Below are positions 1 to 8,484 of a stretch of 64,000 nt of DNA, piece after piece. The translations under genes were made by a program, and so were the position numbers. Under the pieces are notes generated by a model, which was given only the letters and a program-made list of their open reading frames with translations, ran no database searches and had not been told where the DNA came from. Within the stretch, counting starts at the first letter, position 1; each line of letters opens with the position of its first letter. Source of the DNA: Fodinibius sp964490705 (GTDB lineage: Bacteria > Bacteroidota > Rhodothermia > Balneolales > Balneolaceae); NCBI GenBank assembly GCA_964490705.1, contig CAZBCG010000009.1:1-64000 (forward strand), read 5' to 3'.

Positions 1-188
1 TGAAAACACATAGTGGGGCTAAGAAGCGCTTTAAGAAAACCGGTTCCGGTAAGTACAAGCGCAAAAAAGCTGGAAAGGCACACATCCTCACGAAAAAAAC
101 TAGCAGAAAGAAGCGTAAACTCGGCAAACCTACTACGGTTGACAAAACCCAGAAAGACAGCGTCGAGCAAATGCTTCCCTACTCGTAA
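1..188 (+). CDS. rpmI: 50S ribosomal protein L35 (5' edge, lacks one base)
   Basis: Small, very basic protein of the large ribosomal subunit. The reading frame starts with TG at base 1, so the A of the ATG lies just outside the window; 62 residues are encoded and the stop is TAA at 186-188. The N-terminus MKTHSGAKKRFKKTGSGK and the Lys/Arg-rich body are typical of L35, as is the length. It lies 34 bp upstream of rplT, the usual infC-rpmI-rplT order; infC would be expected just upstream of the window. Confidence 0.96.
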   Translation, partial: KTHSGAKKRFKKTGSGKYKRKKAGKAHILTKKTSRKKRKLGKPTTVDKTQKDSVEQMLPYS

Positions 189-222
189 TTGAATTAATAT
201 TAACTCTTAAACATTAGACAAA

Positions 223-570
223 ATGCCACGTTCAAGAAATAAGGTGGCTTCCCGTCGCCGTCGCCGCAAAATTTTAAAGCAGGCGAAAGGTTACTGGGGC
301 AAGCGAAAAAATGTTTATAAGTTTGCGAAGAATACGGTCGAAAAAGGGATGCTGTATCAGTATCGCGACCGCAAAGTCCGCAAACGTGAATTCAGGAAGC
401 TCTGGATCACACGCATTAATGCAGCTGCCCGTCAAAATGGTACTACCTACTCACGACTGATGGGAGCCTTAGGAAAACAAGATATTGAGATCAATCGCAA
501 GGTATTAGCTGACCTTGCCGTCAATGATCCAGATACATTTACCGCTATTGTTAACGAAGTATCCAACTAA
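223..570 (+). CDS. rplT: 50S ribosomal protein L20
   Basis: Primary rRNA-binding protein of the large subunit. It has 115 residues, the usual length, with the basic N-terminal tail MPRSRNKVASRRRRRKILK and the L20 core containing GYWGKRKN, YRDRK and LWITRINAAAR. In many bacteria L20 also represses its own operon; nothing here proves that for this species. The ATG at 223 follows AGACAAA and no clear Shine-Dalgarno sequence is visible, as for most genes in the window. A good intrinsic terminator follows 22 bp after the stop, so the operon ends here. Confidence 0.97.
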   Translation: MPRSRNKVASRRRRRKILKQAKGYWGKRKNVYKFAKNTVEKGMLYQYRDRKVRKREFRKLWITRINAAARQNGTTYSRLMGALGKQDIEINRKVLADLAVNDPDTFTAIVNEVSN

Positions 571-592
571 TAGCGGGACACATTTCGTAAAG

Positions 593-626
593 CCGGTCCC
601 CCTATCTTAGGAGGATCGGTTTTTTT
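593..626 (+). terminator. Intrinsic terminator of the rpmI-rplT operon
   Basis: Ten-base arms ccggtccccc (593-602) and ggaggatcgg (610-619) pair with one G-T wobble and one mismatch, around a 7-nt loop, followed by seven T (620-626). Confidence 0.88.
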
Positions 627-672
627 ATTGAAGGACGTTAGCGAATTAAATACTTTCAACCTGACAACACGC

Positions 673-709
673 AATACGCTGTGCACATTAATGTAGCCTA
701 GAGCGTATT
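673..709. other. Inverted repeat in the pheS leader
   Basis: Arms aatacgct (673-680) and agcgtatt (702-709) are perfect complements around a 21-nt loop, which itself contains the palindrome acattaatgt. It lies 36 bp before pheS. No T-run follows and no Phe-rich leader peptide is visible, so a classic pheST attenuator is not supported. It could be a protein-binding site or a chance hairpin. Confidence 0.3.
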
Positions 710-744
710 TCATATATAGCTCAAATTACGATCGGTAATTTCTC

Positions 745-1746
745 ATGCTCGACGATATAGATGCTTTAAAAAAAGAAATCAACAATTATTCTATTTCTAA
801 CGAGGAAGAGCTCGAATCTTTTCGCTTGGAATTCCTCTCTCGCAAAGGGAAAATCCAGGCTATGTTTTCCCGGATGAGCGAAGTGCCCAATGAGCAGAAG
901 GCGGAAGTCGGCAAAGCGATGAATGCCGCAAAAACCCTGGCTCAAAAAACATTTGACAAAGCTGAGAAACGTCTGGCTCGTGAAGAGGCTGCCGATTTAA
1001 AAGCAACGGATGATATTACACTTCCCGCTCCGCCCTATTCCAGCGGCTCGTACCATCCATTGACCCAAACCTTGGAAGAGATGAAAAATATCTTCTATCG
1101 TCTCGGGTTTTCTATTGCCGACGGACCGGAGATCGAAGATGACTTTCATAACTTTACCGCGCTCAATTTTCCGCCGAACCACCCGGCCCGCGATGAGCAG
1201 GATACGTTTTTTATTGAGAAGAATAAGGACGATCAAGATTTAGTGCTGCGCACTCACACCTCTCCCGTTCAGATCCGCCTGATGCAAGAGCAAGAACCAC
1301 CCATCCGTGCCATCATGCCGGGACGTGTCTATCGCAATGAAGCCGTTTCCCCGAAATCATACTTCTTATTCCACCAGGTAGAAGCACTCTATATCGATAC
1401 AGATGTAAGCGTAGCAGAACTCAAAGAAACGCTGATCAGTTTTGCCAAACTGATGTTTGGAACAGATGTAAAATACCGGCTGCGTCCGGGATACTTTCCC
1501 TTTACCGAACCAAGTCTTGAAATGGATATCTGGTGGGAATCCAATGGCGAAGGAAAATGGCTCGAGATTCTCGGTTCCGGGATGGTCGATCCCAATGTGT
1601 TGAAAGCCGTGGATATTGACCCCGAGGAATACACCGGCTATGCTTGGGGGATGGGTGTTGAACGCATCGCCCTGCTCCGTCATCAGATTGACGACATTCG
1701 CATTTTTTATGACAATGATGTCCGCTTTTTAGAACAATTTCACTAA
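745..1746 (+). CDS. pheS: Phenylalanine-tRNA ligase alpha subunit
   Basis: Catalytic subunit of the (alpha beta)2 enzyme that charges tRNA-Phe in the cytoplasm. It has 333 residues, normal for the bacterial alpha chain. The first ~85 residues are a charged helical tRNA-binding arm. The class II aminoacyl-tRNA synthetase core follows, with THTSPVQIRLM near residues 170-180, motif 2 GRVYRNEAVS from residue 193, and motif 3 WGMGVERIALLRH near 301-313. The C-terminus DVRFLEQFH is typical of PheS. The ATG at 745 gives the expected start. pheT follows after a 104-bp gap that contains a repeat element, so transcription of both genes together is likely but not certain. Confidence 0.97.
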   Translation: MLDDIDALKKEINNYSISNEEELESFRLEFLSRKGKIQAMFSRMSEVPNEQKAEVGKAMNAAKTLAQKTFDKAEKRLAREEAADLKATDDITLPAPPYSSGSYHPLTQTLEEMKNIFYRLGFSIADGPEIEDDFHNFTALNFPPNHPARDEQDTFFIEKNKDDQDLVLRTHTSPVQIRLMQEQEPPIRAIMPGRVYRNEAVSPKSYFLFHQVEALYIDTDVSVAELKETLISFAKLMFGTDVKYRLRPGYFPFTEPSLEMDIWWESNGEGKWLEILGSGMVDPNVLKAVDIDPEEYTGYAWGMGVERIALLRHQIDDIRIFYDNDVRFLEQFH

Positions 1747-1754
1747 ACCTTAGC

Positions 1755-1825
1755 GTCATCTCGACCCTGAGGAGAGATCTTTTATAGATGTGAAACAAAG
1801 ATATCTCACTTACACTCGATATGAC
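1755..1825. repeat. REP-like palindromic element between pheS and pheT
   Basis: Outer arms gtcatctcga (1755-1764) and tcgatatgac (1816-1825) match as inverted repeats at 9 of 10 bases. Inner arms gagagatctt (1772-1781) and aagatatctc (1798-1807) match at 9 of 10. This 71-bp form resembles the dispersed GTCAT..CGA repeats of Bacteroidota chromosomes (from memory of such genomes). No second full copy is in this window. Confidence 0.6.
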
Positions 1826-1850
1826 AATTCGATAAAGTATTTTTCATTAG

Positions 1851-4259
1851 ATGAAGATTTCGTACAACTGGCTAAAAGAATTTATTAACCTGGAACTTTC
1901 GCCCGAAGAGACGGCCGAAAAACTTACCCTCATTGGACTGGAAGTGGAAGAAGTTACTACTTTTGGAAATAGACTGGAAGGCGTAGTCATCGGCGAAGTG
2001 CTGGAAGTAAAAGAACATTCCAACGCTGATAAACTTGTCATTTGTATTGTTGATATCGGCTCCGAAACCGTACAGATAGTCTGTGGTGCCGATAATATAG
2101 CAGCGGGACAAAAAGTGCCGGTGGCAACTGTTGGCACCGCTCTGCCCCCTGCCAAAGAGGGCGACGATCCTTTTGTCATTAAAGAAGCCAAACTACGCGG
2201 AGAAGAATCTAAAGGCATGATCTGTGCTGAGGATGAATTGCAGCTTGGCGACGATCACAGTGGCATAATGGTGCTGGATGAATCTCTCGAAGTTGGCACG
2301 CCATTGCATGAAGCTCTGGATCTCTATCAGGATTCTGTTATCAAGATCGAAATTACGCCTAACCGTCCCGATGCCACTTGTCACCTTGGCGTAGCACGAG
2401 ACTTGGCTGCTGCGCTGGATCTGGAACTCTGCAAGCCCTTTGATGCGGATTTTGATGATGCGAAGCCACTGGACGAAATTGAAATTGAAATCGAATCACC
2501 CGAAAAATGCCACCGTTATGTGGGCAAGATGGTAAAAGGCGTTACAATTGAAGAATCACCCGGATGGCTCAAAAATCATCTCGAAGCCATCGGTATTCGT
2601 CCCGTCAATAACATTGTGGACATCACCAACTATGTGATGTTCGAACTGGGACAGCCGCTCCATGCCTTCGATTCTGATACCATCAAAGGCGACAAAATTA
2701 TCGTTAAGGATTTTGATAAGGAGATCGAATTCGAGACGCTCGATCACATTGAGCGAACCTGCTCGGCAGGCACACTCTTTATTTGTGATGGCGAAGAACC
2801 CGTGGCCATTGCCGGTGTAATGGGCGGTGTGGATTCGGAAGTCAGCGATAATACTGAAAATGTGCTCATTGAGAGCGCTTATTTTGATCCGGCGACCATC
2901 CGAAAGACCGCCAAAGAGCAGGTCCTGCAATCCGATGCCTCGTACCGTTTTGAGCGTGGTGTGGATCCACAGTTGCAGCGCATTGCCGCTGAACGTTGTG
3001 CTGCGTTAATTGCTGAAATTGCAGGCGGTGAAATCGTTGATGCCTGCACGGATGTACATCCCACAAAAACAGAAGAACATGAGTTGACGTTACGAAAATC
3101 GTATGTGAACCGACTGCTGGGAACCGACTTTTCTACCAATGAGATCGAAGATATCCTGGATGGACTTGAGTTTGATCTGTTGGATAAAAATGACAAAACA
3201 CTCATTTATTCCATCCCGAGCTTCCGTCCCGATCTGGAACGCGAAGTAGATCTGATTGAAGAAGTGGGACGATTGTTCGACTACAACAACATCCCAACGC
3301 CGAAACACGGCAAATTTACATCCCCAGAGCCGCTAACCGATTGGGAACAGCTCTTGTCAAAAGCCAAAGAAACAGCCAAGGGGATGCGCTTCCGGGAAAT
3401 TTATTCCAACTCCCTAATGCCTGAGGAAGATGCTGAGCTGCTGGGTGATCTGGATCAGATGATTCACACGCTCAATCCCATTTCCACAGATATGACAACT
3501 CTCCGCCCTTCCCTTTTGTATGGATTCCTGCGTTCGGTGGCCTACAACTTCAATCGCAACATCAACCAGGTGCGATTTTTTGAAGTAGGCAATGTTTTTG
3601 AAAAAGCGGATAAGGGTACCTATCACAAAAATATTCAAGAAGAAACGAATATTCTGTTTGGCTTGGCGGGATTCAAAACCATTGAACACTGGAAAACGGA
3701 TCCACAGCATTATGATGTATTTGATCTGAAAGCAGCAGTCCGCAGTTTTCTGCAGCAACTTGGTGTTGAAAACGTGATCAGCACTTCTACCGATGAGAAC
3801 AACGAGCTCAGCTATAGCTATAACGGTCATGAGATAGGTCGTTTGTACGGGGTAACCAAAGAAATGCGTGAACATTATGAGATTGAGCTTCCTGCTTTTG
3901 TAGCGGAGTTTTCATTAACTCAGATTTACAATATCAGACAGGAAATTACTGAGCAACAATATGAGCCTGTTTCAAAGTTTCCATCGTTTGAATTCGATTT
4001 TGCCGTAATTGTGGATCGCTCAATCAAGGCGGGAACATTACTTGACACCATTGAAGAAACGGCGGGCAAATCCCTCAAAGAGCTTGATGTCTTTGATGTA
4101 TTTGAAGGTGAATCTCTGGGTGAGGGCAAAAAAAGCATTGCATTCCGCTTATCCTTCCTTGATAAAAATAAAACATTGACTATCAAGGATGTAGAACCTA
4201 TAATTAATAAAGTTCTAGAGGTTCTGGACGATAAATTTTCAGCTAAATTACGATCCTAA
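1851..4259 (+). CDS. pheT: Phenylalanine-tRNA ligase beta subunit
   Basis: Structural and editing subunit of phenylalanyl-tRNA synthetase, which removes mischarged Tyr. It has 802 residues, the normal full length. The start ISYNWLKEFINLELSPEE is typical of the family. Expected order: EMAP-like tRNA-binding domain (about 40-150), B3/B4 editing domain (about 210-395, with NIVDITNYVMFELGQPLHAFD), B5 domain (about 405-475), the synthetase-like core, and a C-terminal FDX-ACB anticodon-binding domain (about 709-802, starting YEPVSKFPSFEFDFAVIVD). A small coiled-coil gene starts 9 bp after the stop, so pheT appears to head an operon with zapA. Confidence 0.97.
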   Translation: MKISYNWLKEFINLELSPEETAEKLTLIGLEVEEVTTFGNRLEGVVIGEVLEVKEHSNADKLVICIVDIGSETVQIVCGADNIAAGQKVPVATVGTALPPAKEGDDPFVIKEAKLRGEESKGMICAEDELQLGDDHSGIMVLDESLEVGTPLHEALDLYQDSVIKIEITPNRPDATCHLGVARDLAAALDLELCKPFDADFDDAKPLDEIEIEIESPEKCHRYVGKMVKGVTIEESPGWLKNHLEAIGIRPVNNIVDITNYVMFELGQPLHAFDSDTIKGDKIIVKDFDKEIEFETLDHIERTCSAGTLFICDGEEPVAIAGVMGGVDSEVSDNTENVLIESAYFDPATIRKTAKEQVLQSDASYRFERGVDPQLQRIAAERCAALIAEIAGGEIVDACTDVHPTKTEEHELTLRKSYVNRLLGTDFSTNEIEDILDGLEFDLLDKNDKTLIYSIPSFRPDLEREVDLIEEVGRLFDYNNIPTPKHGKFTSPEPLTDWEQLLSKAKETAKGMRFREIYSNSLMPEEDAELLGDLDQMIHTLNPISTDMTTLRPSLLYGFLRSVAYNFNRNINQVRFFEVGNVFEKADKGTYHKNIQEETNILFGLAGFKTIEHWKTDPQHYDVFDLKAAVRSFLQQLGVENVISTSTDENNELSYSYNGHEIGRLYGVTKEMREHYEIELPAFVAEFSLTQIYNIRQEITEQQYEPVSKFPSFEFDFAVIVDRSIKAGTLLDTIEETAGKSLKELDVFDVFEGESLGEGKKSIAFRLSFLDKNKTLTIKDVEPIINKVLEVLDDKFSAKLRS

Positions 4260-4268
4260 ACAGCACAA

Positions 4269-4526
4269 GTGCTTTCAAATCAAAGTCCACATAACGAAAA
4301 ATTTCACAGCCTGCTGGATCAAATCCGGGAAGAAGTGGATTCGCTTAAGGGAGAAATTAAAGAACTGAAGAAAGAAAATGATCAGCTCCGTTCTAAGCTG
4401 GAGGAAATTCAAGATGGTCAAACGGATATCTATTCGGCTATTTCAGAATCGGAGCGGCTTTCTATGCGCCATCAGGTACTGGGACTGATTTCTAAAATTG
4501 ATGAGCATCTCGAGGACAACGAATGA
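4269..4526 (+). CDS. Small coiled-coil protein upstream of zapA
   Basis: 85-residue protein of unknown function, starting with GTG at 4269. It is highly charged and dominated by heptad-like helix (about residues 10-55, LLDQIREEVDSLKGEIKELK and onward), so a dimeric coiled coil is expected. There is no signal peptide or membrane segment. It starts 9 bp after pheT, and its last four bases overlap the zapA start (ATGA), which implies translational coupling with zapA. Its size, coiled-coil character and position suggest a ZapB-like partner of ZapA at the division ring; this is inference from context, not a recognised family match. Confidence 0.75.
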   Translation: MLSNQSPHNEKFHSLLDQIREEVDSLKGEIKELKKENDQLRSKLEEIQDGQTDIYSAISESERLSMRHQVLGLISKIDEHLEDNE

Positions 4527-4816
4527 AATCAATAAAAGTAACCATACTCGGCAAACAATATCCGCTTAAAGTTGAAGACTCCGAAGAGGAGACTATGAAG
4601 CGGATTGCCCAATATGTGGATGAGAAATTTGGTCAGTACAAGAAAGAGCTCAAAAAACAGCCGGATACCACCGTTATGACACTGGCTGCCCTGAGCATTG
4701 CCGAAGAGCTTTTTGAAGAACGAAAACGTAACAGAGAGCTCAATCAACAGGAAGATAAAGTGCTGCAAAACGTCAATAAATCGCTTGAAGAATTTATCGA
4801 GGACATCAAAAATTAG
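4523..4816 (+). CDS. zapA: Cell division protein ZapA
   Basis: FtsZ-ring-associated protein that cross-links FtsZ filaments. It has 97 residues, the family length. The N-terminal part (KSIKVTILGKQYPLKVEDSEEETMKRIAQYVDEKF) is the ZapA beta-hairpin and helix; the C-terminal half (from about 45) is the long dimerisation helix with TVMTLAALSIAEELFEER. The start overlaps the stop of the preceding coiled-coil gene by 4 bp. An intrinsic terminator follows, so pheT, the coiled-coil gene and zapA form one unit. I see no Rny (RNase Y) gene next to it, which often accompanies zapA and ymdB in other phyla. Confidence 0.93.
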   Translation: MKSIKVTILGKQYPLKVEDSEEETMKRIAQYVDEKFGQYKKELKKQPDTTVMTLAALSIAEELFEERKRNRELNQQEDKVLQNVNKSLEEFIEDIKN

Positions 4817-4860
4817 CCCGAAATTCCCGTTCTGATAACACCCTTATTTTCCTTACCTTT

Positions 4861-4892
4861 AGAGCTTCAATCCAGAAGCTCTTTTTTGTTTT
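4861..4892 (+). terminator. Intrinsic terminator after zapA
   Basis: Perfect 8-bp stem agagcttc (4861-4868) / gaagctct (4875-4882) with a 6-nt loop, then a T-rich tail ttttttgtttt. It separates the pheT-zapA unit from the ymdB-like gene. Confidence 0.85.
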
Positions 4893-4906
4893 AATCCAAT
4901 TGAAGC

Positions 4907-5731
4907 ATGTCGAAGAATTTGCTTAATATCTTATTTATCGGCGACATCGTTGGTGAGCCCGGGCTTAGCTTGATGGACACATTTCTGCCCAGCCTCATTG
5001 ACAAACACGATGCCGATTTTGTGATTGCCAATGGCGAAAACTCCCACGAAGGAAAAGGCATTAACCGGTCGATTATCAAGCGACTCTACGATCTGGGGGT
5101 GCATGTCATCACCGGGGGAAATCACTCCTTTGCCAAGTGGAAAGTCTTTGACTATATGAAAGAGGATGGCAATATCCTGCGCCCGATGAACTATCCCAAG
5201 GGCAATCCCGGCTATGGATTTGGCATGTATGATATTCCCAACTTTGACCAACAAATTGGTGTACTCAACCTGCAGGGACGCACGTTCATGCAACCCATTG
5301 ACGATCCCTTTACGACGGCCGACTGGGTAATCGAGCGCATGAAAGACGAAGGCACAGATATCATTTTTGTGGATTTTCATGCCGAGGCAACCGCCGAAAA
5401 ACTGGCTATGGCCTGGCATCTGGATGGAAATATTTCGGTTTTCGTAGGCACCCATACGCACGTCCCCACCAACGATGCCCGCCTCTTTCCCAACGGCATG
5501 GGATATATCAGCGATGTAGGCATGACCGGATCTTTTGATTCCGTGCTTGGAATGGACAAAAATACCTCGATGAATCGCTTTAAGTTGGGTACACCCCATC
5601 GCTACCGCCTGGCTGATGGCAATAATCATCTCTGTGGACTGCTTGCCAGAGTGGATATTGAAACGGCCAAGTGCGAACATATCGAACCCATCGTTTATCC
5701 CGAATTTAATACCAGTAATTTAGAAAGTTAG
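4907..5731 (+). CDS. YmdB-family metallophosphoesterase
   Basis: Predicted cytoplasmic binuclear-metal phosphodiesterase of the TIGR00282/YmdB family, whose studied members hydrolyse 2',3'-cyclic nucleotides and influence RNA turnover and biofilm formation. It has 274 residues, close to the family length. Metal-binding motifs are in order: FIGDIVGEPG (D13), ANGEN (42-45), GGNH (70-73), VDFHAEATAEK (H158), GTHTHVPTND (H183, H185) and YISDVGMTG. No signal peptide. The next gene, a LolD-type ATPase, starts 5 bp after the stop, so they are probably co-transcribed. The family is clear; the physiological substrate here is not known. Confidence 0.92.
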   Translation: MSKNLLNILFIGDIVGEPGLSLMDTFLPSLIDKHDADFVIANGENSHEGKGINRSIIKRLYDLGVHVITGGNHSFAKWKVFDYMKEDGNILRPMNYPKGNPGYGFGMYDIPNFDQQIGVLNLQGRTFMQPIDDPFTTADWVIERMKDEGTDIIFVDFHAEATAEKLAMAWHLDGNISVFVGTHTHVPTNDARLFPNGMGYISDVGMTGSFDSVLGMDKNTSMNRFKLGTPHRYRLADGNNHLCGLLARVDIETAKCEHIEPIVYPEFNTSNLES

Positions 5732-5736
5732 TTCGC

Positions 5737-6420
5737 ATGTCGATTATCTTAGAAGGCAAAAATATCACAAAAACATTTGCCAGCGAAGGCGGTAACGGTC
5801 CCCTTACCGTACTGAATGATACGTCTATTGCCATCGAAAAAGGATCGATTGTGACTGTAGCAGGTGCCAGCGGCTGTGGAAAAAGTACGCTGCTTCATAT
5901 TCTCGGCGGACTTGATAAACCCGATTCCGGCACGGTGCTCTGGGAGGATCAGCCGATCTATGAAATGGGAAAAGAAGAGTTGGCAAAATTCAGAAATACA
6001 CAGCTCGGATTTGTCTTTCAGTTCCACCATCTGCTGCCCGAATTTACGGCCCTCGAAAACATCATGATGCCGGCTCTTATCCAGGGAGAAAAGTCAGATG
6101 TAGCTGAACAGCGGGCGCGCGGACTCCTGAAAGAATTTGGCATCCCCGGTCGTGCAGAACATCGCCCTACTCAACTTTCGGGCGGCGAACAACAGCGGGT
6201 AGCCATGGCTCGTGCGCTGATGAACAAACCCGATTTAATCCTGGCTGACGAACCCACCGGAAATCTTGACGAAGAAAATACCGATATCCTGTTGAATTTT
6301 TTATTCAATCTTCGTGAAAAGAAAGAATTGAGTATTCTTCTGATTACCCACGAAAAAGATATCGCCGGCAAGTCAGACATCATTTATGAACTATCCAAAG
6401 GCACATTGCACAAAGTTTAA
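5737..6420 (+). CDS. lolD: LolD-type ABC transporter ATP-binding protein
   Basis: ATPase of the MacB/LolD class. In the Lol system it powers release of lipoproteins from the inner membrane to LolA. It has 227 residues. Walker A is GASGCGKST (43-51), the Q-loop lies in FVFQFHHLLPEFTALEN, the signature is LSGGEQQRVAMARAL (147-161), Walker B is LILADEPTGNLD (167-178), and the switch His is in LLITHEKD. The FHHLLPEFTALEN stretch is very like LolD. No membrane partner (LolC/E) is adjacent, so assignment to lipoprotein export rather than another MacB-type system is probable, not proven. Given how many lipoproteins this window encodes, a Lol ATPase is expected in this genome. Confidence 0.85.
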   Translation: MSIILEGKNITKTFASEGGNGPLTVLNDTSIAIEKGSIVTVAGASGCGKSTLLHILGGLDKPDSGTVLWEDQPIYEMGKEELAKFRNTQLGFVFQFHHLLPEFTALENIMMPALIQGEKSDVAEQRARGLLKEFGIPGRAEHRPTQLSGGEQQRVAMARALMNKPDLILADEPTGNLDEENTDILLNFLFNLREKKELSILLITHEKDIAGKSDIIYELSKGTLHKV

Positions 6421-6489
6421 ATTTTGTGATCAGCCGAAACAATGATATTTTCACCCACTCTGAAAAACAACGATTAATATTTTTCAACC

Positions 6490-7176
6490 ATGAGTAAGAA
6501 ACAAGTAAAAGAAGAATTAGAGCAAGACATTCTGCTGGATACGTTTTCAAAAGCGCAGATGCTCTATGATCAAAATAAATCAACGATTATCGGCGTGGCG
6601 ATTGCCGTTATTATTGCGATCGGCGGCTCTATTGGCTACTATTACTATTCTACCGCCCAAGAAGCAGAAGCCCAGCAGCTGATGGCCGATGCTACACAAG
6701 CCTATCTAAATCAGGATTATGAAACAGCACTGACCGGTTCAGAAGCCGACTTTACCGTTGGATTTGAGCAGATCATCAACAACTATTCAATTACCGATGC
6801 TGCAAACTTGGCTCATTACTATGCCGCTGTTTGTGAATATAACCTCGGCAATCCCCAAGAAGCGCTAAGCTACATTAACGAGTATGAAATTCCGGAAGGT
6901 ATTATGGGCGTAGGCCCCATTTCATTTAACGGAGTGATTCTTACCGATATCGGTAATCATGCAGAAGCGGCCGAAATATATGTTAAAGCAGCCGAGTGGG
7001 ATGTCAACGATTCCACTACTCCCTACAATTATCTTGAAGCTGCCAAGGCATTTCAGGATGCCGGCAATACTGAGAAAGCCCGGGAATATGCTCAAAAAAT
7101 TGTTGATGAATATTCCGAAAGCCAGCAGGCAACAAATGCTCAGAAACTGCTGGGTACACTTGCCGCTGCCAACTAA
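6490..7176 (+). CDS. Membrane-anchored tetratricopeptide-repeat protein
   Basis: 228-residue protein with a charged cytoplasmic N-terminus, one transmembrane helix at about 32-53 (STIIGVAIAVIIAIGGSIGYY) and a helical periplasmic domain. TPR-like pairs are visible around 110-130 (AHYYAAVCEYNLGNPQEALS) and 185-205 (YNYLEAAKAFQDAGNTEKARE). The layout resembles YfgM, a chaperone-like partner of the Sec translocon, but the sequence does not prove that role. A terminator follows 24 bp after the stop. The 69-bp gap to lolD shows no terminator, so co-transcription is possible. Confidence 0.85.
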   Translation: MSKKQVKEELEQDILLDTFSKAQMLYDQNKSTIIGVAIAVIIAIGGSIGYYYYSTAQEAEAQQLMADATQAYLNQDYETALTGSEADFTVGFEQIINNYSITDAANLAHYYAAVCEYNLGNPQEALSYINEYEIPEGIMGVGPISFNGVILTDIGNHAEAAEIYVKAAEWDVNDSTTPYNYLEAAKAFQDAGNTEKAREYAQKIVDEYSESQQATNAQKLLGTLAAAN

Positions 7177-7200
7177 ACTTCTTTGATTCTTTATAAGATA

Positions 7201-7233
7201 AAAGGCGATCAGTGTTGGCTGATTGCCTTTTTT
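7201..7233 (+). terminator. Intrinsic terminator after the TPR gene
   Basis: Arms aaaggcgatcag (7201-7212) and ctgattgccttt (7219-7230) pair with one wobble around a 6-nt loop, followed by more T. It lies between convergent genes and may also slow transcription from the minus strand. Confidence 0.88.
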
Positions 7234-7246
7234 ATTTTCAACTCAT

Positions 7247-8422
7247 TTAACTTCCCGGCGGTTGATAACTCATATCAATCCACTCGCGATTTTTACCACT
7301 TTCTATGGCTTTATGGATAAAATACACGCCGATAGCACCATCCTGCACGGTAGGAAAATCCAGTGCGTGTTCGGGTGGATTTTCTCCCATAATTCGAGCT
7401 GCGATCGTATCAGCAACATTCGAATAAATATTGGCAAAAGCTTCAATAAATCCTTCGGGATGTCCCGGCGGAATACGGTTGTGAGCATTGGCAACATCGG
7501 AAAGATACGGATTGCCCCGCTTGTAAATCTCTTCGGGCCTATCAGGATATGTTATACTCAGGTAATTCGGATTCTCCTGGTGCCATTCCAGAGCCGCCTC
7601 ATCTCCATATAACCGAATATTAAAATCATTCTCTTCCCCGATCGAAATTTGAGATGCATACAAAATGCCACGTACCCCATCCTCATAATGGACCAGCATA
7701 TTCGCATCGTCCTCGAGAGCACGACCTTCAACAAAGGTATGGATATCAGCATAAAGCTCTTTAAGCCGTAGTCCGGTAATATATTCGACCAGATTTTCGG
7801 CGTGTGAACCGATATCCGCCACAACCGATGATACCCCTGCCCGATCGGGATCGGTACGCCAGGTCGCCTGCTTATTATCCTCATCCTCAACAGGTGCCGA
7901 CAGCCATCCCTGCGGATATTCAACCACAATCTTCCGCAACTTGCCCAGCTTTCCATTTTGGACCATCTGGCGCGTCTCTTTCACCATCGGATAGCCGGTG
8001 TAATTATGAGTAAGCGCAAATATCACATCATGCTGTTCGACCAATCGACAAAGTTCTTCAGCTTCTTCAATAGTGTTGGTCATAGGCTTATCGCAAACCA
8101 CATGAATACCAGCCTCGATAAATGTTTTACACACATCAAAATGTAAGTGATTGGGCGTTGCCACAGTCACAAAATCAATACGCTCACCGGCGGGTAGTGT
8201 TGATTCCTGCTTAGCCATCTCGGCAAACGAATCATACACGCGATCCGCATCTAAATTTAACTCATCGCCCATCTGGGCCGATTTTTGGGGATCCGAAGAA
8301 AACGAGCCCGCCACCAGTTCTATTTTGCCATCCAGGGCAGCTGCCATCCGGTGAACTTCCCCGATAAACGCACCCGGGCCGCCGCCGACCATTCCGTATC
8401 GAACTTTACGATTTAACTCCAT
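7247..8422 (-). CDS. Gfo/Idh/MocA-family oxidoreductase, cytoplasmic
   Basis: NAD(P)-dependent sugar or cyclitol dehydrogenase family. The ATG at 8422 (MELNRKVRYGMVGGGPG) puts the Rossmann glycine motif GGGPGAFIG at 13-21 and gives 391 residues, the normal size. An in-frame start 63 bp upstream exists but adds residues unlike the family. Other family signs are VATPNHLHFDVC, the catalytic CDKP (110-113) and DIGSHAENL with the usual active-site His. There is no signal peptide, so it acts in the cytoplasm. It diverges from GMC gene 1, sharing a 171-bp control region. In characterised 3-keto-glycoside routes Gfo/Idh enzymes reduce 3-keto sugars back; that role is inferred here. Confidence 0.88.
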   Translation of the reverse strand: MELNRKVRYGMVGGGPGAFIGEVHRMAAALDGKIELVAGSFSSDPQKSAQMGDELNLDADRVYDSFAEMAKQESTLPAGERIDFVTVATPNHLHFDVCKTFIEAGIHVVCDKPMTNTIEEAEELCRLVEQHDVIFALTHNYTGYPMVKETRQMVQNGKLGKLRKIVVEYPQGWLSAPVEDEDNKQATWRTDPDRAGVSSVVADIGSHAENLVEYITGLRLKELYADIHTFVEGRALEDDANMLVHYEDGVRGILYASQISIGEENDFNIRLYGDEAALEWHQENPNYLSITYPDRPEEIYKRGNPYLSDVANAHNRIPPGHPEGFIEAFANIYSNVADTIAARIMGENPPEHALDFPTVQDGAIGVYFIHKAIESGKNREWIDMSYQPPGS

Positions 8423-8474
8423 TAATTTGTCTTTTTTAGGTTCAATAGTTTTTCCCAATAAGTAATATTGAGCC

Positions 8475-8484
8475 TGCAATTGCA
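8475..8484. promoter_or_regulatory. Palindrome TGCAATTGCA, candidate operator
   Basis: Perfect 10-bp palindrome in the divergent region between the Gfo/Idh and GMC genes. A second, looser inverted repeat (ggttcaata at 8439-8447 with tattgagcc at 8466-8474) lies beside it. The TTGCA core resembles the ATGCAA/TTGCAT elements near the two LacI genes. Regulatory role is inferred only. Confidence 0.35.

Noticed and set aside
627..744. Phe attenuator or T-box leader before pheS
   Set aside because: No Phe-rich leader peptide, no T-run after the hairpin and no T-box sequence.
4817..4906. Possible 6S RNA (ssrS) after zapA, as in other bacteria
   Set aside because: The gap is only 90 bp and is mostly the terminator; too short for 6S RNA.
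4931..5680. Open frame of 249 codons on the minus strand inside the YmdB-like gene
   Set aside because: Antisense shadow of a conserved metallophosphoesterase.
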